This document shows positions 12,135-24,476 of a stretch of 64,000 nucleotides of DNA, piece by piece (the first letter of the stretch is position 1; each line of letters begins with the position of its first letter). Below the pieces are notes generated by a model. It worked only from the letters and a program-made list of their open reading frames with translations, ran no database searches and had not been told where the DNA came from. The position numbers were made by a program, and so were the translations under genes. This DNA is from Rotaria sordida (Eukaryota > Rotifera > Eurotatoria > Philodinida > Philodinidae), in the NCBI GenBank assembly GCA_905250125.1, contig CAJNOL010000074.1, positions 215,585 to 279,584 of the forward strand, in the 5' to 3' direction.

Positions 12135-13966
12135 TTTTCATTATCTTTAATATTAATTAAATGTTAAACGAAATTTTCAATATCAATATTATTATAATAA
12201 ACTTTTTTCTTTTCTTTTTGCATCATTAAATAAATAAACATTGCTTTTTTTTTCAATTAACATTGGATTGAAATTGACTAAAAAGAAGATGAATAAATAA
12301 AAATGATTTTATATTTGATTAAAATTTGAAAAATTCATTTTTTTTTCAATGTTTATTATTGTCGAAAAAGATCAAATGTTTCATATCGTTAGTCAAATCG
12401 GTAAGCATAAGTTCAATCAAACGAGATCATCCATTGGTTTTTTTATTTGATTCAACTTGCAAGACAAATGATAAGTCGAAAACTTTTACCGTAGCTTTGT
12501 AAACACTTAGTTTGACATACCGTTAAGAACAGAATATAAGAGAGTCAATTGTAATGTCAAAATGAATTATAAAATGATCTGATACATTCGTTTTCAATGT
12601 TATTAAAAGATTTCGAAGACTCACGAACGATTCGCTGCGAAGAAAATCGCCAATGATTTGATCATTTTAAAATATTAAAAATCAATAATCAAACATCTGC
12701 ATGATTTGAAATCTATAGTAACGATAGCAATTCATGCAAATATCGAAAGAAAAGGCGGTGCAAATTGTTGGTCGCACTGGAAAAAGTCTAACTTTTGAAT
12801 TGTTGCCAAAGTATTACCTTTTCTAGACTGTTAAGGAATTTGACCTTTACGAATCAAAACTTACTAGTCTACTATTCCAAATACAAAAAGAAGTTTTGAT
12901 TAAGCTAGGTTAATAGCAGAATTGTTTGTATTTTTTAAGTGATCATGACTTTTGAGACATTCTGTATTATTTATTGATTATTCATTTTCAATGATTAATA
13001 AAAATGAAAGCTTTACTCGATCCAATCTAATTGTGCATTTTGATGTTTTGTTATAGACAGAAAAATCTAAACTCTTTTAAAATGTTTAATGATTTGTTAT
13101 TTAAAATATCTAAGATAAACAATTTTTATAAGAATAATATAAATATTAATTTTTTCTTCTTATTATTATGTACATATCGTTTACCTTTAGTTGAATAATG
13201 ATCTTCGATAAAAATGAATTGATTATAAAGAAATTTTTACAAGATCTAAAAAAAAGTTTATGTTCAAGTTGTATTATTTTTAATCAATTAATAGAATTTA
13301 ATTAGACTACAATAATCAAATTTTAATATTCGATGGTAAATATTTAATATATGATTGAAAATTTCTGATCAATACTGATAAATAATCAAAACTAAAGTTG
13401 ATCATATTTTATTGATGAATTTTATATTTTGAGAAAGATTTCGATAAATGTATAAATAATAAATATTTCTTAAAATGCTTAGATTATATTGACAAAGTCA
13501 AAGATCATATTTTATTTTGCTATTAAAATCGTGTCAATATTTAAATCTAATCATTAAATCGAAATACGAAAGAGAATTCGAAGAGTTTAGTGGCAAAGAT
13601 TAAATCTGTCTTTGAATAACTAAATTATTCGTTTGAACAATTTTGAAATTATATTCTTTGCTTTAAAAAAATCAAAAAGTATAAATAACCTTGAAAAATG
13701 GAATCAACAACAAAAAAAATTGATAATATAATTATTTTAATTGCTTAATAATGAATGTTTCTCTAATCATTTCTAGATATAAATATTTTCATTATGATCA
13801 TTTTCTTTTCTATTCATTTATTTTTGTAGATTGATTAAATATAAAAAATAAAATGAATCATAAATATTTTATTAAGTAGTTTACAGATGGAAATAAATTT
13901 TTTTTTTATTTACAAAGAACGCTGAGATTCATCATGGAAAAAAAGCGTGTGATAAATTTTGAATGA
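12135..13966. other. Gene-free region between convergent genes
   Basis: AT-rich DNA between the 3' ends of the membrane-protein gene (+) and the SLCO gene (-). A slightly GC-richer block at about 12730-12960 may be a degraded mobile element, but no terminal repeat could be defined. Nothing else was recognised. Confidence 0.4.
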
Positions 13967-16900
13967 TTAATTATAAGAATTATTTAAAAGATCTTGTTGT
14001 TCGTCTGTTGAGAAAGAAATATTTTGTGTTCTATATCGTTTTAAAGTAATTAAATATAAAATAATAATTAAAATTAATGAAGTTAATTTAATAATAATCG
14101 CTGTACCAAATAATGTAAATGGAAGTTTATTTCCATTGTAAATAAAACATGAACCACGTCGATGAAACGTTGATTCTGACCAATATAGACATTGATTATC
14201 AATAATTATTCCAAATAAAATTGGTGTTGGAATTTGTGCTACAATTTTCATAATACAATTTTGTAAACCTAAACTAAATGATTGAAGTTCATGTCGAACG
14301 GAACGTAATACAAGTATTAATTGTGGTGTTGCCATTAATGTTTCAAAAAATGTTACAAGAAATAATATTAATAGAAATAAAATTGTTTCTAATAAACAAA
14401 ATTTTTTACATGAACCCGCAGAAACATTATCTCCCAATGGTAAACATGTACAATTTGAATATTCCTAAATTAAATATTTATTTAATAATTAAAAAAATAA
14501 AATAAAAAGTTATCTTACTGTTCCATTAACAGTTGTGCAACCGGCATAACATGGAGAAAGAAAAGTAATTTGTTGTTGAAAACATACTGGTTGATAAATA
14601 TAAGGAGAACAATTACAAAATTGTGAACATTGATTATCACTTTCATATTTTATATTTGATTTACATTTAATAAAAATAAGTGATATAAGAAAAATTAAAG
14701 ATAAAGAACAAGAAATTAGAATAAATTGAATACATTGAAATATATTCATATGATAACGACGAATTAAATATCCTCCTGTTATTGTTCCACATACAGCCGC
14801 TGGAACAACAATTGAACCAGTTAATATACTTGATATTGATGATGAGATATTAAATACTGATTCAATATATTTAACCATAAATATTGTGAATGATACAACA
14901 AGAATCTATTGAAGTTTATTATTATTATTTTTAATTCTTAGTATTTTAAACTTACGTTTTCTACTGAATTAATCAAAATAATTAACATATATGTTAAATT
15001 TTTAACAAGATCCATTATACTATTGAATATTTCTATGAAAAACAAAAGATAAAATAAATATATAATTTAGAAAAAAAAAAGAACTTTTAATATTTGATAA
15101 TTGACATAATGATTTAATTTGATAATTTTCTATTGAAGATTGATTATGATCATAAACTGATTGATTTGATTCAATTATCTCATTATTATTTTGTTGAAGA
15201 TGAGAAGGAAATGTAAAAAGAACAATTGAAAATAATATTAATAAACAAGATGATAAAATAAATCCTGCCCACCAACGTCCAATCCATTGAGGATCATTTT
15301 TTGTTATTCCATCGAGATTTTTATCATCACCAATATTTATCCATTGAGAGAGAAATAGAGAACCCATTAAAAAACCAATAGCAGGTCCTAATGCTGCCAT
15401 TCCATATAATATACCTACAATATTGATAATTCAATCTTGAAAATTTACAAGAAATTTTTATTGATTTTGCTTTTTTCAACGAAACAATTTTATTTTCCAA
15501 GTTTAAAACACATTTAATGACTTTTCCTAGTTAATTATTTAAGTTAATATTCATATTTAAATCAAAAAATCTTCTGTAGAACAATACCGAAAAAAAGTCT
15601 TGAAGAATAGTAACAAACTCATCAAGAAAAGTCTTTAATTATTCTATGTGATCTTCTTCAATAAAATTTTTATTTTTAAATTCGACTTCATATGAGTATC
15701 ATATAGTATAAAAACTTATTTATACATTGCTTTATTCTTTTATTATAGTTTAAAAAAACGAAGTCGATCAAATTTTTTACATTTAAGAAAATAATGCAAT
15801 AGAAAATCGTTCAAAACTCATGAAAAAAAATCAATTAATTAATAACAGTTGAATCAAACTTCAAATTTGACATAAGATAAGACAATATGTGTTTTACTAG
15901 AGGATCTATGAGATTAACATAGTGATTATGTATAACAAATTAATTTTAAGATCTAATAGAACTATTCTCAGCTCATTTTTTAATCTTTTCTACTGCGAAA
16001 AATCAAAAAATAAATTGAGAAAGAAAAAGAAACTATCGTCTTCTGCATTTATCATCTATAAAAATCTTCTATTATTATATTGAAAAAAGTCTTTCAAATA
16101 TCATTATTATGTTTTATCACTGTTCTTATTAATCGATGAGTTTCATTTATGAACATGGAAATCTTTGAAAAATTTTTTAGATTTTCTTATTTAAAAAAAA
16201 AGAAATTTCAAAGTTAAACATTTTATTTTAACTTGAAGATTTGAATATTCGAAGGAGAACTTAATCAAATTTGATAAGATCATAAATGAATGTATTATAT
16301 ATTAGGAATTCCATATAATTATACGTAAACTAAACAAAACGATTAATAATTGATTTGTTAATAAACATTATGATAATGTTAGAAGAAAAACAAATGCAAA
16401 ACTTTTTTTTTTCATTATTATTCAAGACCAAAATAAATATCTGCAATAAACTCAATCATTAAAAATTATTTTTCATAAGAACAAAGTTAAAACTTAGTGT
16501 TAAATTATCGTGACAAACAACAGTTATACATGTTATTTTCATTAAAAATTTTCTTACATCATCTTTCGTTTTTACTTTTTCCATCTAATTATTAAAGCAA
16601 AAAAAAAATTTTCTCAATAAAATAATTCAATATAAACATACTTGTATAAATCGGTTGATCATCTTTATTAAGATGATCAGTTAAAAATGTTATTCCTAAT
16701 GTATAAAAAGGACTTGCACCAATAGACATTATAATCATTGATACAATAATTATATAATAAGTCCATGTTGGTTGACTTTCAATTATATTATTTGAAATTT
16801 TATTATTAATTGAATTTGGTATTAAATAATTAAATATTGAATTAGATGATAATATATAAATATTTTCTGAATGATTTGTTAAATTTTGTGAACATAAATA

Positions 16901-17347
16901 ATCTGATGTTTCATTTGTTGAATTATCAATAATTGATTTATGATAACCATTTATAAAATAAGGTAAAATAAAAAGAATATTTCCAATTGAAAATAGAAAA
17001 GCTCCTAAAGCAACAATTTTTGCTCGATTATATTGTGAACCAATATATGATACTAATGGTATTGATAGAACACCAATTATATCATAACTACTAAATGCTA
17101 TTCCTAAACGTTCAGTGGAAAATCCATAATAAGTTTCAATTGATGATACTATTGAACCTATATAACCAGATGTTATCATTGATTGACATAAGACAATTAA
17201 ACATAGGAACAATAAATACGATCGAATCGTCCAAAAATGACATTTTCTAAATTTATAAAAAACAAACAAAAAAATATTTTTTATTTTTTTGTTGTATTTT
17301 TACCTTTTATCATTTCTATTAGTTATTTCTGTATCATTCTCTGGCAT
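13967..17347 (-). CDS. Organic anion transporting polypeptide (SLCO/OATP family)
   Basis: Six exons: 17347-17304, 17246-16642, 15414-15085, 15032-14956, 14905-14519, 14464-13967; the frame closes to 646 residues, normal for OATPs. The first exon is only 15 codons (MPENDTEITNRN). The protein has about twelve hydrophobic helices. The family signature appears as NDPQWIGRWWAGFIL near residue 255, and the large extracellular Kazal-like Cys loop contains CNCSPYIYQPVC and FLSPCYAGC. A conserved block reads MAALGPAIGFLMGSLFLS. OATPs are plasma-membrane exchangers of amphipathic anions such as bile salts, steroid conjugates and thyroid hormones; substrate here is unknown. Intron 2 (15415-16641) is 1227 bp while the other introns are 50-60 bp. 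Confidence 0.93.
15415..16641 (-). other. Unusually long intron of the SLCO gene
   Basis: This 1227-bp stretch separates codons for PIYT and SILYGMAALGP, which are adjacent in OATPs, so it is intronic. It is featureless AT-rich sequence: no alternative exon, inverted repeat or transposon end could be recognised. It is about 20 times the usual intron length in the window. Confidence 0.6.
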
Positions 17348-19153
17348 TTTTATTAATTTTTTTTTATTCACATCGAATAAGTTATCTGTCTTTAATACTG
17401 TTTGGTAGCAAATCAAATGAAATATATTAATCGCTAGCGTATGATCAGAGAAATTAAACATGTTTCTTTCTTGCGATTATTAGTAGATGCACTTTCCACC
17501 AGTGACATCTATATGAAATCTTAGTACAATGAATAGATGCAGAATATTTTTACTTCATATAGTCGAAAACTAAAAAAAAAGAAACAATTATCATATGATC
17601 ACTAGGAGCATCGAGATATTCTTGTCATTTTGGCAAGATTCACTTCGGTGAACAACATTCTGGACAGCAGCAGCATTTCATTTCTAATAATACAAAGCAG
17701 AAGCAATGTCGATATATAAGCTGTTTTACATTTTAGACACAACAGAAGAATGTTTGCAGTACATTTTGCTAAATCAAATAACACTTTTGTTCAAGATGGC
17801 TATATGTATTTTTTTTTAACGGAAAAATATTAAAGGAACTCGGCCATTTCCCTCCCCCCGCTAGATATTTTTTTGTTTTAAATATTTTTTGATTGGGACT
17901 CATGTGAGGATATTAGATCAATCAATCAAACCTTGGATATTTCTAGTTTTGGTGAAAAAATTAATGCTCAAAAGTTAGGATCATTTTAAAAAATGACTGA
18001 CCCTGCTCTTATAGTATTATTAATATCTCTTCTATAGTTGCACTAACAGTCACCAAAGTTTTACTGCATATATAGCTGATGTCTCGCTACAAAATAAGAT
18101 TAAGATCATCTTAATTAATTACTTTACTCATGAAGACCAGCTAACGCAAAAAATTTTTCGAAAAACAGCTATTTTGCAATGCATGACAAAGATTGTTTCT
18201 TTTATAGTTTTACAACGATTTCAATTTGAACAGTGGAATTTTTACCAATAATATAACTTCACATAATCTATCAAATAATTGTAAAAATTCAAAGAAAGAC
18301 TAATGTTTATTTGCATAGTGATTCAAACTTTTGAAAGAAGACGATACTTGAATGAGAAAAGATACCATATAAAAGGATAAGAAAATTATCTACAAAAAAG
18401 ATTCTTTCGTTAATTAATTTCAATGAGCAATGGTCATTAGAATCTTTAACATGGCAGGTAATTTTTTTTTTCGATAATTTCTCTCTTGAAAATTCTCTTA
18501 TCGACATTTTCGATGATATTTTCTCTCTTTTAACTGTCGAATATATCTAGTATGATTTTTATTAATATCATTGTTATGTACTTATTACATAGTGCTTCGC
18601 TTCTCTTCTCTTCGGTTCAACTATTATACGTATGTTCTTGTTCTTTTCTTTGTCTATTCATCTGTTGTACGCATGCTCTTCTTCGTCTTATTCACTTTTC
18701 CTAACTGACGTCTTTGTTGAGTAAGAAGAAGCATTATTCTATTCTTTCTATTATTTATTTTCTAAACAGACCGATGAAGCTTCTCGACTTTTCTCTAGTC
18801 TATTTATTGTCTCTCTCCTATGTATATATACTTGCTGTTGTCTTCAATAAACTGATCAGATATTCATTCATCCAAAAGGTGATATATATGTAACTGTACT
18901 GGTTTTTGTTGCTTCATTTAATTATATCAATGCCATTTACTGAAATATTTATTCCTTCAGCTACTATTAGCTCAACAAGAGCACAGTGCATATCATGCCA
19001 TCGATATATATGCAATCGTATTTAAAAAAAAAAAGAATCAATGATTCACTCATAGTTGCAGGAAAACTGCTTTCTTCTCATAAAATAACTTCTATATTTG
19101 TACATGAGAGAGAGTATTAATAAACTCCAAACACAACTACATATGCCATTCAT
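17348..19153. other. Gene-free region upstream of SLCO
   Basis: No exon recognised. The part 18560-18900 is less AT-rich, pyrimidine-rich and includes an AATAAA at about 18846; it could be a solo long terminal repeat or an old gene end, but no terminal dinucleotides with matching target duplication were found. Confidence 0.35.
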
Positions 19154-20558
19154 GTGACGTTAAAAGATTTAACAGAATTATTTATTCCAACAAAATCAAT
19201 AACAAATGAACAATTGTCAACGTATTGTGAAACTTTATCATATTTAGTGGCAGACTTCAAACATGCATTACATTCAGATATTCATCGTATATCTTATGAT
19301 TTATTGAATAATGAACAATGTGAATCATTTAGTGGATTAACAAAGCATCAGATCCAACAACTAGCAACAGAATATAATTTAAATGAGGAAAATATTTTCT
19401 TATTTTACACAACATGTAATACTAATAATAGTGATCTTCTTCTCAGTGAAGTATTTGGCATTTCTCGACGATCTATTTCTCGTCGCTTTAATCAGTCTAT
19501 TGAAGATCTTTTTAATAGTTTAGTTATGGATCAAATGGGTTCCACCACATGGGACAGAAAAAAAGTCGATATACATACACCAATGTTTGCAAAAGAATTA
19601 TTGCAAGTCAATGTTAACAATATTGTAGTCTCTATGGATGGCTTTCCTATATACATAGAAAAACCTGGTGACTTCACATTACAAAAATGAACGTGGTCAT
19701 CGCAAACTTCACGTAATTGTATTAAATTTCACTGTATCACAACTTTAGATGGCACATTTGTCGGAATACAAGGTGGTTATGGTGCAACTGGCCATAATAA
19801 TGAGGAAAGCACCATTAATTCATTAACAAATGAAAATTATGCAATTGATAACGAAGATAATGATAATATTTATCACAATCATATGACTCAAACCTTTTTT
19901 TCAAAAAGATTTTAAAAAGTAATGATATTTTAATACTCGACCGAGGTTACACAAGAATGGACAAAAGGCAATACCAAACAAAAATACCACCATCAATTGA
20001 TAAAGGCAAAACCCAACTATCAACAAAACAGGCTAACGAATCACGATTAGTTACATGTACGTTTTTTTTTCAAAAATTATTTCTCTGCAACAAAATGATG
20101 CATCTTTGTTTGAATGTTTTTTTGTTATAGTTCATCGAAATGTTGTCGAACGTGTCATCGGTCGTTTGAAAAAGTGGAAATTTTTCAAAAATAGAGTGTT
20201 TCATCAGTATGTGGCCAAATTAGATAAAATAGTTTCAATATTAGCATCTACGATTAATAAGTTCGATGAACCTTTGTACGAAAATGTATTAGATAAAAAT
20301 AAATATGTTGAAGTAATCTTGAAACACATGAATGATTCTGAAAATGAATTAAAACATCTAATGAATGAAAGTCAAAATAATCCTTGGAAATTAACTGCAA
20401 AAAATCTAAAAGGAATTATTGATTTTGTAACAAATGCAAAGTATTTGCCAAGATATACACCATCAAAAATCGAATCTATTTCGACAGGTTTTTATGGTAT
20501 GAAATTATCGAACCGGTATTTTACCAACTCTATCGATTATTACAAAACAAAAAAGTAA
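19154..20558 (+). pseudogene. Broken PIF/Harbinger-type DDE transposase
   Basis: Three frame segments read as one DDE_Tnp_4-like transposase. The first (19154-19687) ends with VVSMDGFPIYIEKPGDF, where SMD supplies the first catalytic Asp. An in-frame TGA at 19688-19690 interrupts it, after which similarity continues (TWSSQTSRNCIKFHC, GGYGA). A one-base loss in the T run at about 19895-19901 shifts frame before DILILDRGY (second Asp). A 74-bp GT-AG intron (20057-20130) follows, then VVERVIGRLKKWKFFKNR with the catalytic Glu, and a Lys/Asn-rich C-terminus to 20558. No ATG is found at 19154 (the frame opens on GTG), so the N-terminus may lie in an undetected exon. With a nonsense codon and a frameshift this copy cannot encode active transposase. 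Terminal inverted repeats were not located. Confidence 0.8.
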
Positions 20559-20723
20559 AAATTGATTTTTTTTTCTTAAAAAAGAACAACTATACCATGT
20601 AATGTTAAAATTCAATTATCAGAGTGATCATTATTTGTTATTGAATACGTAATCAATAATGAACCTGGTACAAATAAATTAAATTAAATAAAAATTGTTC
20701 ATGGAAAAAAATTTTTTTTTATT

Positions 20724-20998
20724 TAACGTCGTTTCCGTTGAGATTGTTGTTGAATAGATTGTTTTAATTTTAATCTTGACGAAGGTGAATAATTTTCTTT
20801 ATTTAATGATCATAATGTTTGATTAATTGAATTTTTTGATGGTGATAATAATGTACATGGAATAATGTTTAGTTTTTTTAACATAATGAACTAAATGATT
20901 AGTTAATGAACGTTTATTCGATGATGGAGAATTCAATAATAAACCATCATCATTATTATTATTATTCATTATTATTGAATGAAAAATTTTATTCTAAA
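20724..20998 (-). pseudogene. Degraded 3'-terminal exon of an unidentified gene
   Basis: After a plausible acceptor near 20998 the minus strand reads as coding with an Asn/Ser-rich sequence (LLLNSPSSNKRSLTNHLVHYVKK). It then has to change frame in an A run near 20880 to continue as LNIIPCTLLSPSKNSINQTL, hits a TGA, and resumes with SSRLKLKQSIQQQSQRKRR before a stop. The basic, Gln/Ser-rich tail looks like a nuclear protein end. Two disruptions in about 90 codons suggest a pseudogene. Parent gene not recognised. Confidence 0.35.
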
Positions 20999-21550
20999 AC
21001 AAAAAAAAACGATTTTATTCTTTTGTCAATTCTGATTGGTCAAAATAGAAATTTATGATTCTAAATAAATTTACGTGAGATATTTGTTTACAAAGAAAAC
21101 TAAATCACCTTTTATTTCTATCATGATTTGCATTTTCTTTTCTTTTAAAGGAAGAAGATTTTTTGGATATCTTATCTTTGTTATTTATAGTAGAGTGTGA
21201 CAATGATATTTTAAATTTTTATACGGAATTTAACGAGACTGAGCAATATTAACATCAGCAAAAGATCCTCGTTCAATACGTGATGAAGATCAAAAACAAT
21301 CTGAAGGATTTTATTATGTAATGAATAAGAAATTGGGTGATACCGACGTGAGTGAAATTCTATTGTCATTCCATTTGTTTCTCTTTGTGTACGTACGTTG
21401 CTAATGTTTCGATGTTCCTGTTTGACATTGCAAAATAAAACCAAGTATGATTCATTGCTCCATGATATAGAACAAAACAAGTTTACTAGCTACAAGTTTA
21501 TTTGATCTTTTTTCATAGAGAAAATAACCAAAAAAAAACAGAACAATAGT

Positions 21551-21779
21551 TTAATCAAAAATCTTATATGCTTTTAAAAGTTCTTTGATTGTTGCACTTG
21601 GAACACTATCTTCTTTCGCCTCAACCATTTGCTTTGCAAAATCCAACAAATTTTGACGTTGTTCATCTTCATCCTAGAAAAAATATATATTAGTTTCATA
21701 ATAGCTATTTCGTAGGTATGCGGATCTAACGCATTTCTTAGAATTAAAAGAATATCCTTACGTTTAACTTTTCAGCCAT
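21551..21779 (-). CDS. Small two-exon gene, 46 residues, function unknown
   Basis: Exon 1 (21779-21762) encodes MAEKLN and ends at a consensus GTAAGG donor; exon 2 (21673-21551) follows a TTTTTTCTAG acceptor in phase 0 and encodes DEDEQRQNLLDFAKQMVEAK and a further 20 residues ending YKIFD before TAA. The product is acidic, Cys-free and predicted as two short amphipathic helices. Good splice signals and a codon-like pattern support a real small gene. Alternatively exon 2 is a terminal exon of a longer transcript. It lies about 190 bp downstream of the acidic-repeat gene on the same strand. No family recognised. Confidence 0.45.
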
Positions 21780-21972
21780 ATTTTTGTCAACATGTATAAT
21801 GGACATGCACAAATACACACCGGTATATATAGGCACGTACCAAACTGGACGATATGAATTTGTCTTCTTTTTTTCCCTCTATCTTTTTTCTCTATAAACG
21901 ACGGTGGAGGTCAAGTGAAAGAAAAATTAGAAAATGATCAATTATATTCATGTGATCTTAGTGACAAAAGTT

Positions 21973-23571
21973 TTAAAATGAAACTTCAAGTAATGCTGGT
22001 TCAGGACGTTCATCTTCAGGACATTCATCTGCAGGACGTTCATCTGTAAGACGTTCATCTGTAGGACGTTCATCTACAGTACGTTCGTCTTCAGGATCTT
22101 CATCTTCACCATCTTCATCAACTGTATCGACTGGTTCATTAAGTAAATATTTAACAACTCTCATAAAAGAACGAAGACGTATGAGATTAGTACCTAATGC
22201 ATATTTATTTGATTATATATTAAAGCTAATATAAATAAATTTACCATCTTCATCAGCATCTGCAAGTAAACCATCAATTTTAGCTGCAGATGCATGTAAA
22301 AAAATGTTTTTAATCATTTTCTCTAAATAAAAAAGGCTTTAATGCTATTTATATATTATAATGTTCTGCATATGCCACAATCGTCCCAAGGAACTTGATG
22401 ATCACGTCGTCGTATAGCCAATATGACTAAAGTTACGACGAGCTAAATCTTTTTTTGTTGATTAGTCAACCAATCTCCCATCTGAATGGACGTTATTTAA
22501 AATATATCTGTATAATAGTAGTAGTAGAGATTGTTCTAGTCATTAAAGGTTAGAAAAAAATGAACCATTTAATCTTCTATTTATCTCTTATATAATAGTA
22601 TGCAATAGCTGGATGAGGCGTGCAAAATCTTTTCATTCTATCGATTCTTCATCTCAAAATAGAAAATAAACAAATAATGCTTAACATATATCTTAAATAA
22701 ACTCTATAAAAATAGCGACATAGTTGATGACTAATGACCAGATAGAGAATGATAATGGCCATCACTATACATAACACATGTTAATACTGACGAAAAGACA
22801 AATAACTGTATATTCTTTTCAAAAAGGAATGCATTTGGAAAGATAAAAGACAATTATGATGATTTAGAATAGAATATTTAAAAGAGAGCAAATCAATTAA
22901 AAACTAAATCTAATCGCTTTTGATGAAATACTTACCAATTTGTAATTTACTTCGTTTTGATATTTTGCTAATGTTTGGCTTAACAATATGTTTTTCTAAA
23001 TAGCTAAAACAAAAAAAAACGAAAATCTTTTATTTAAATAATTTGTTAATTTTACATAATTATCCATTGATTATTGAATTTCATACATTGATATATTCAC
23101 AAAAACAATATAAACAACTTGTTTTTTTTGTTGCAGAATCGTGCGGGTGTGGATGTGGATGTTATTCTTCTCTTTAATCACACCCACACCCACACCCACC
23201 CTCCATCCACACCCTTTCCTTTCATTCACTTAGATATTTTCCTTCTGCTGATATTGTTTAGGTGTTTTCCCCTCACTTTGACCCGACTCTGGCGCCATCT
23301 ATTTCCAACTTTTTTAAAATTAGGTTATCTCTTAAACTGTTGCTTTGGAACTCTTAGGAATACTTTTAATGGTTTTAATGACCTTTCCAGGGGCTAATTA
23401 GTCGAATTAGATCAAAACATGAGGGGAGGGGATCGATAAGTGTATTTGTCCCCAACAATCATTCCTAAATATTTCATTAATTATAGTTAAAAATCAAGAT
23501 AAGTAAAACTAACTTTTATTTTCATTATCAGAAAATCGATTTCTTTCTCCAAATATACAATGTGCCTCCAT
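21973..23571 (-). CDS. Unrecognised nuclear-type protein with acidic DERP/TDER tandem repeat; 5' part unresolved
   Basis: Supported exons: 23003-22936 (YLEKHIVKPNISKISKRSKL...), 22322-22245 (EKMIKNIFLHASAAKIDGLL...), 22193-21973 (NLIRLRSFMRVVKYLLNEP...), joined in phase by GT-AG introns of 613 and 51 bp. The last exon carries an 18-bp minisatellite coding DERPTDERLTDERPADECPE, followed by LLEVSF and TAA. A good candidate first exon is 23571-23514 (MEAHCIFGERNRFSDNENK), but it does not join exon 23003-22936 in frame. Either an exon is missing or the intervening 0.5 kb, which holds telomere-like hexamers and GC-rich foreign-looking sequence (23100-23430), has disrupted the gene. Basic then acidic composition suggests a nuclear role; no family was recognised. 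Confidence 0.5.
23143..23214. repeat. Interstitial telomere-like (CCCACA)n array, head-to-head
   Basis: A G-rich half (GGGTGTGGATGTGGATG, about 23145-23161) faces a C-rich half (CACACCCACACCCACACCC, 23179 onwards, ending CCATCCACACCC at 23214). The hexamer CCCACA / TGTGGG matches the telomeric repeat I recall for the bdelloid Adineta vaga. It sits inside the 5' intron of the acidic-repeat gene. Whether it marks a healed break, a telomere-targeting retroelement end or plain microsatellite growth cannot be told from one window. Confidence 0.6.
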
Positions 23572-24027
23572 TTGTTGTTGTTTATTTGATTCGATTTGAT
23601 TAGTATTTGTTATTATTTTTTTTCGACTGATTTGATTGCATTTTTATTTGTATATCGAGGAACAAAAGATATCGATGAAAGAATTTTAAGAGACGGTCCG
23701 TGAGGCCATTGGACATAGTCATACTCTCGAAAATTTTCACTCCTATATTTTTTGATTGCAAACGATAGGGCATGGTCAGATACTTCAAAACCCAAATTTT
23801 TAGCTCATTCTAGCTTGCCCTTAAAAAGTTATGAAGTAAATACTGGAAGGACTCTCAAGAGACTTTTTGAAAACAAAATTTTTTTCATGATAAATTCAAT
23901 TGGTCAGTATCGGATCATTTTCTTCATACTAAGTTATCAGAATATTTTCGACTGATACCTCATTTGATAGAGCAAAGCGTGCTTTACAAAACTGCATATA
24001 TGACCTTCCTTTCAACCTTCATTATAT

Positions 24028-24476
24028 AGGGTGTTCCAGGTAGAGCCCTTCATCGGACCCGAAAACGACTTGTTGGACTCGGTCAACGAAATGTCAGCCG
24101 TTCCGTCATCTTTTGTGCTAATACATTATTCAAACGTTCATTTTCTAGGGAAATACTTTCTCTTTCACCTCATCTATTTAGAGAAGCGTTAGAGTCTTTC
24201 ATAGCGGAAATTTCTTAAAAGAGAAAGTCGGGGTCCAAACTTGGACCCGCTCGGATCCGGAAAGTTTAGACCCAGAGTTTTTCTTTTAAAAACTTTTGAT
24301 CATCATGAACTCTAATGCTTTTCTAAATAGATGAGGTGAAAGAGAAAGTATTTCCCTACAAAATGAACGTTTGAATAACGTATTAGCACAAAAAATGATG
24401 GAATGGCTGACATTTCTTTGACCGGGTCCAACAAACCGTTTTCGGGTCCGATGAAAGGCTCTAGTTCCAGGTTCTA
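24028..24476. mobile_element. Foldback/MITE element with ~190-bp inverted arms
   Basis: The left arm beginning GGGTGTTCCAGGTAGAGC and continuing through CATCGGACCCGAAAACG and CTTTCACCTCATCTATTTAG (24028-24210) reappears inverted at about 24295-24476. Arms are roughly 90% identical by eye. The central loop (about 24215-24290) is GC-rich (GGGTCCAAACTTGGACCC is itself palindromic). No coding capacity. The end sequence and TA-rich flanks suggest a Tc1/mariner-type non-autonomous element; edges are accurate to a few bases. Confidence 0.7.

Noticed and set aside
12730..12960. Possible MITE with AAAGGCGGTGCAAATTG start and a TTGAGACATTCTGTA end
   Set aside because: The two ends are not convincing inverted repeats of one another.
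17602..17784. 60-codon frame upstream of SLCO
   Set aside because: No motif, splice context or codon bias; region is otherwise non-coding.
18560..18900. Possible solo LTR (TGTTATG start, AATAAA inside)
   Set aside because: No matching CA end, no target-site duplication, and no internal retroelement coding nearby.
21244..21350. Possible plus-strand exon ending at a GTGAGT donor (SAKDPRSIRDEDQKQSEGFY)
   Set aside because: Codon-like and with a good donor, but no partner exon, start or acceptor could be found; too weak to annotate.
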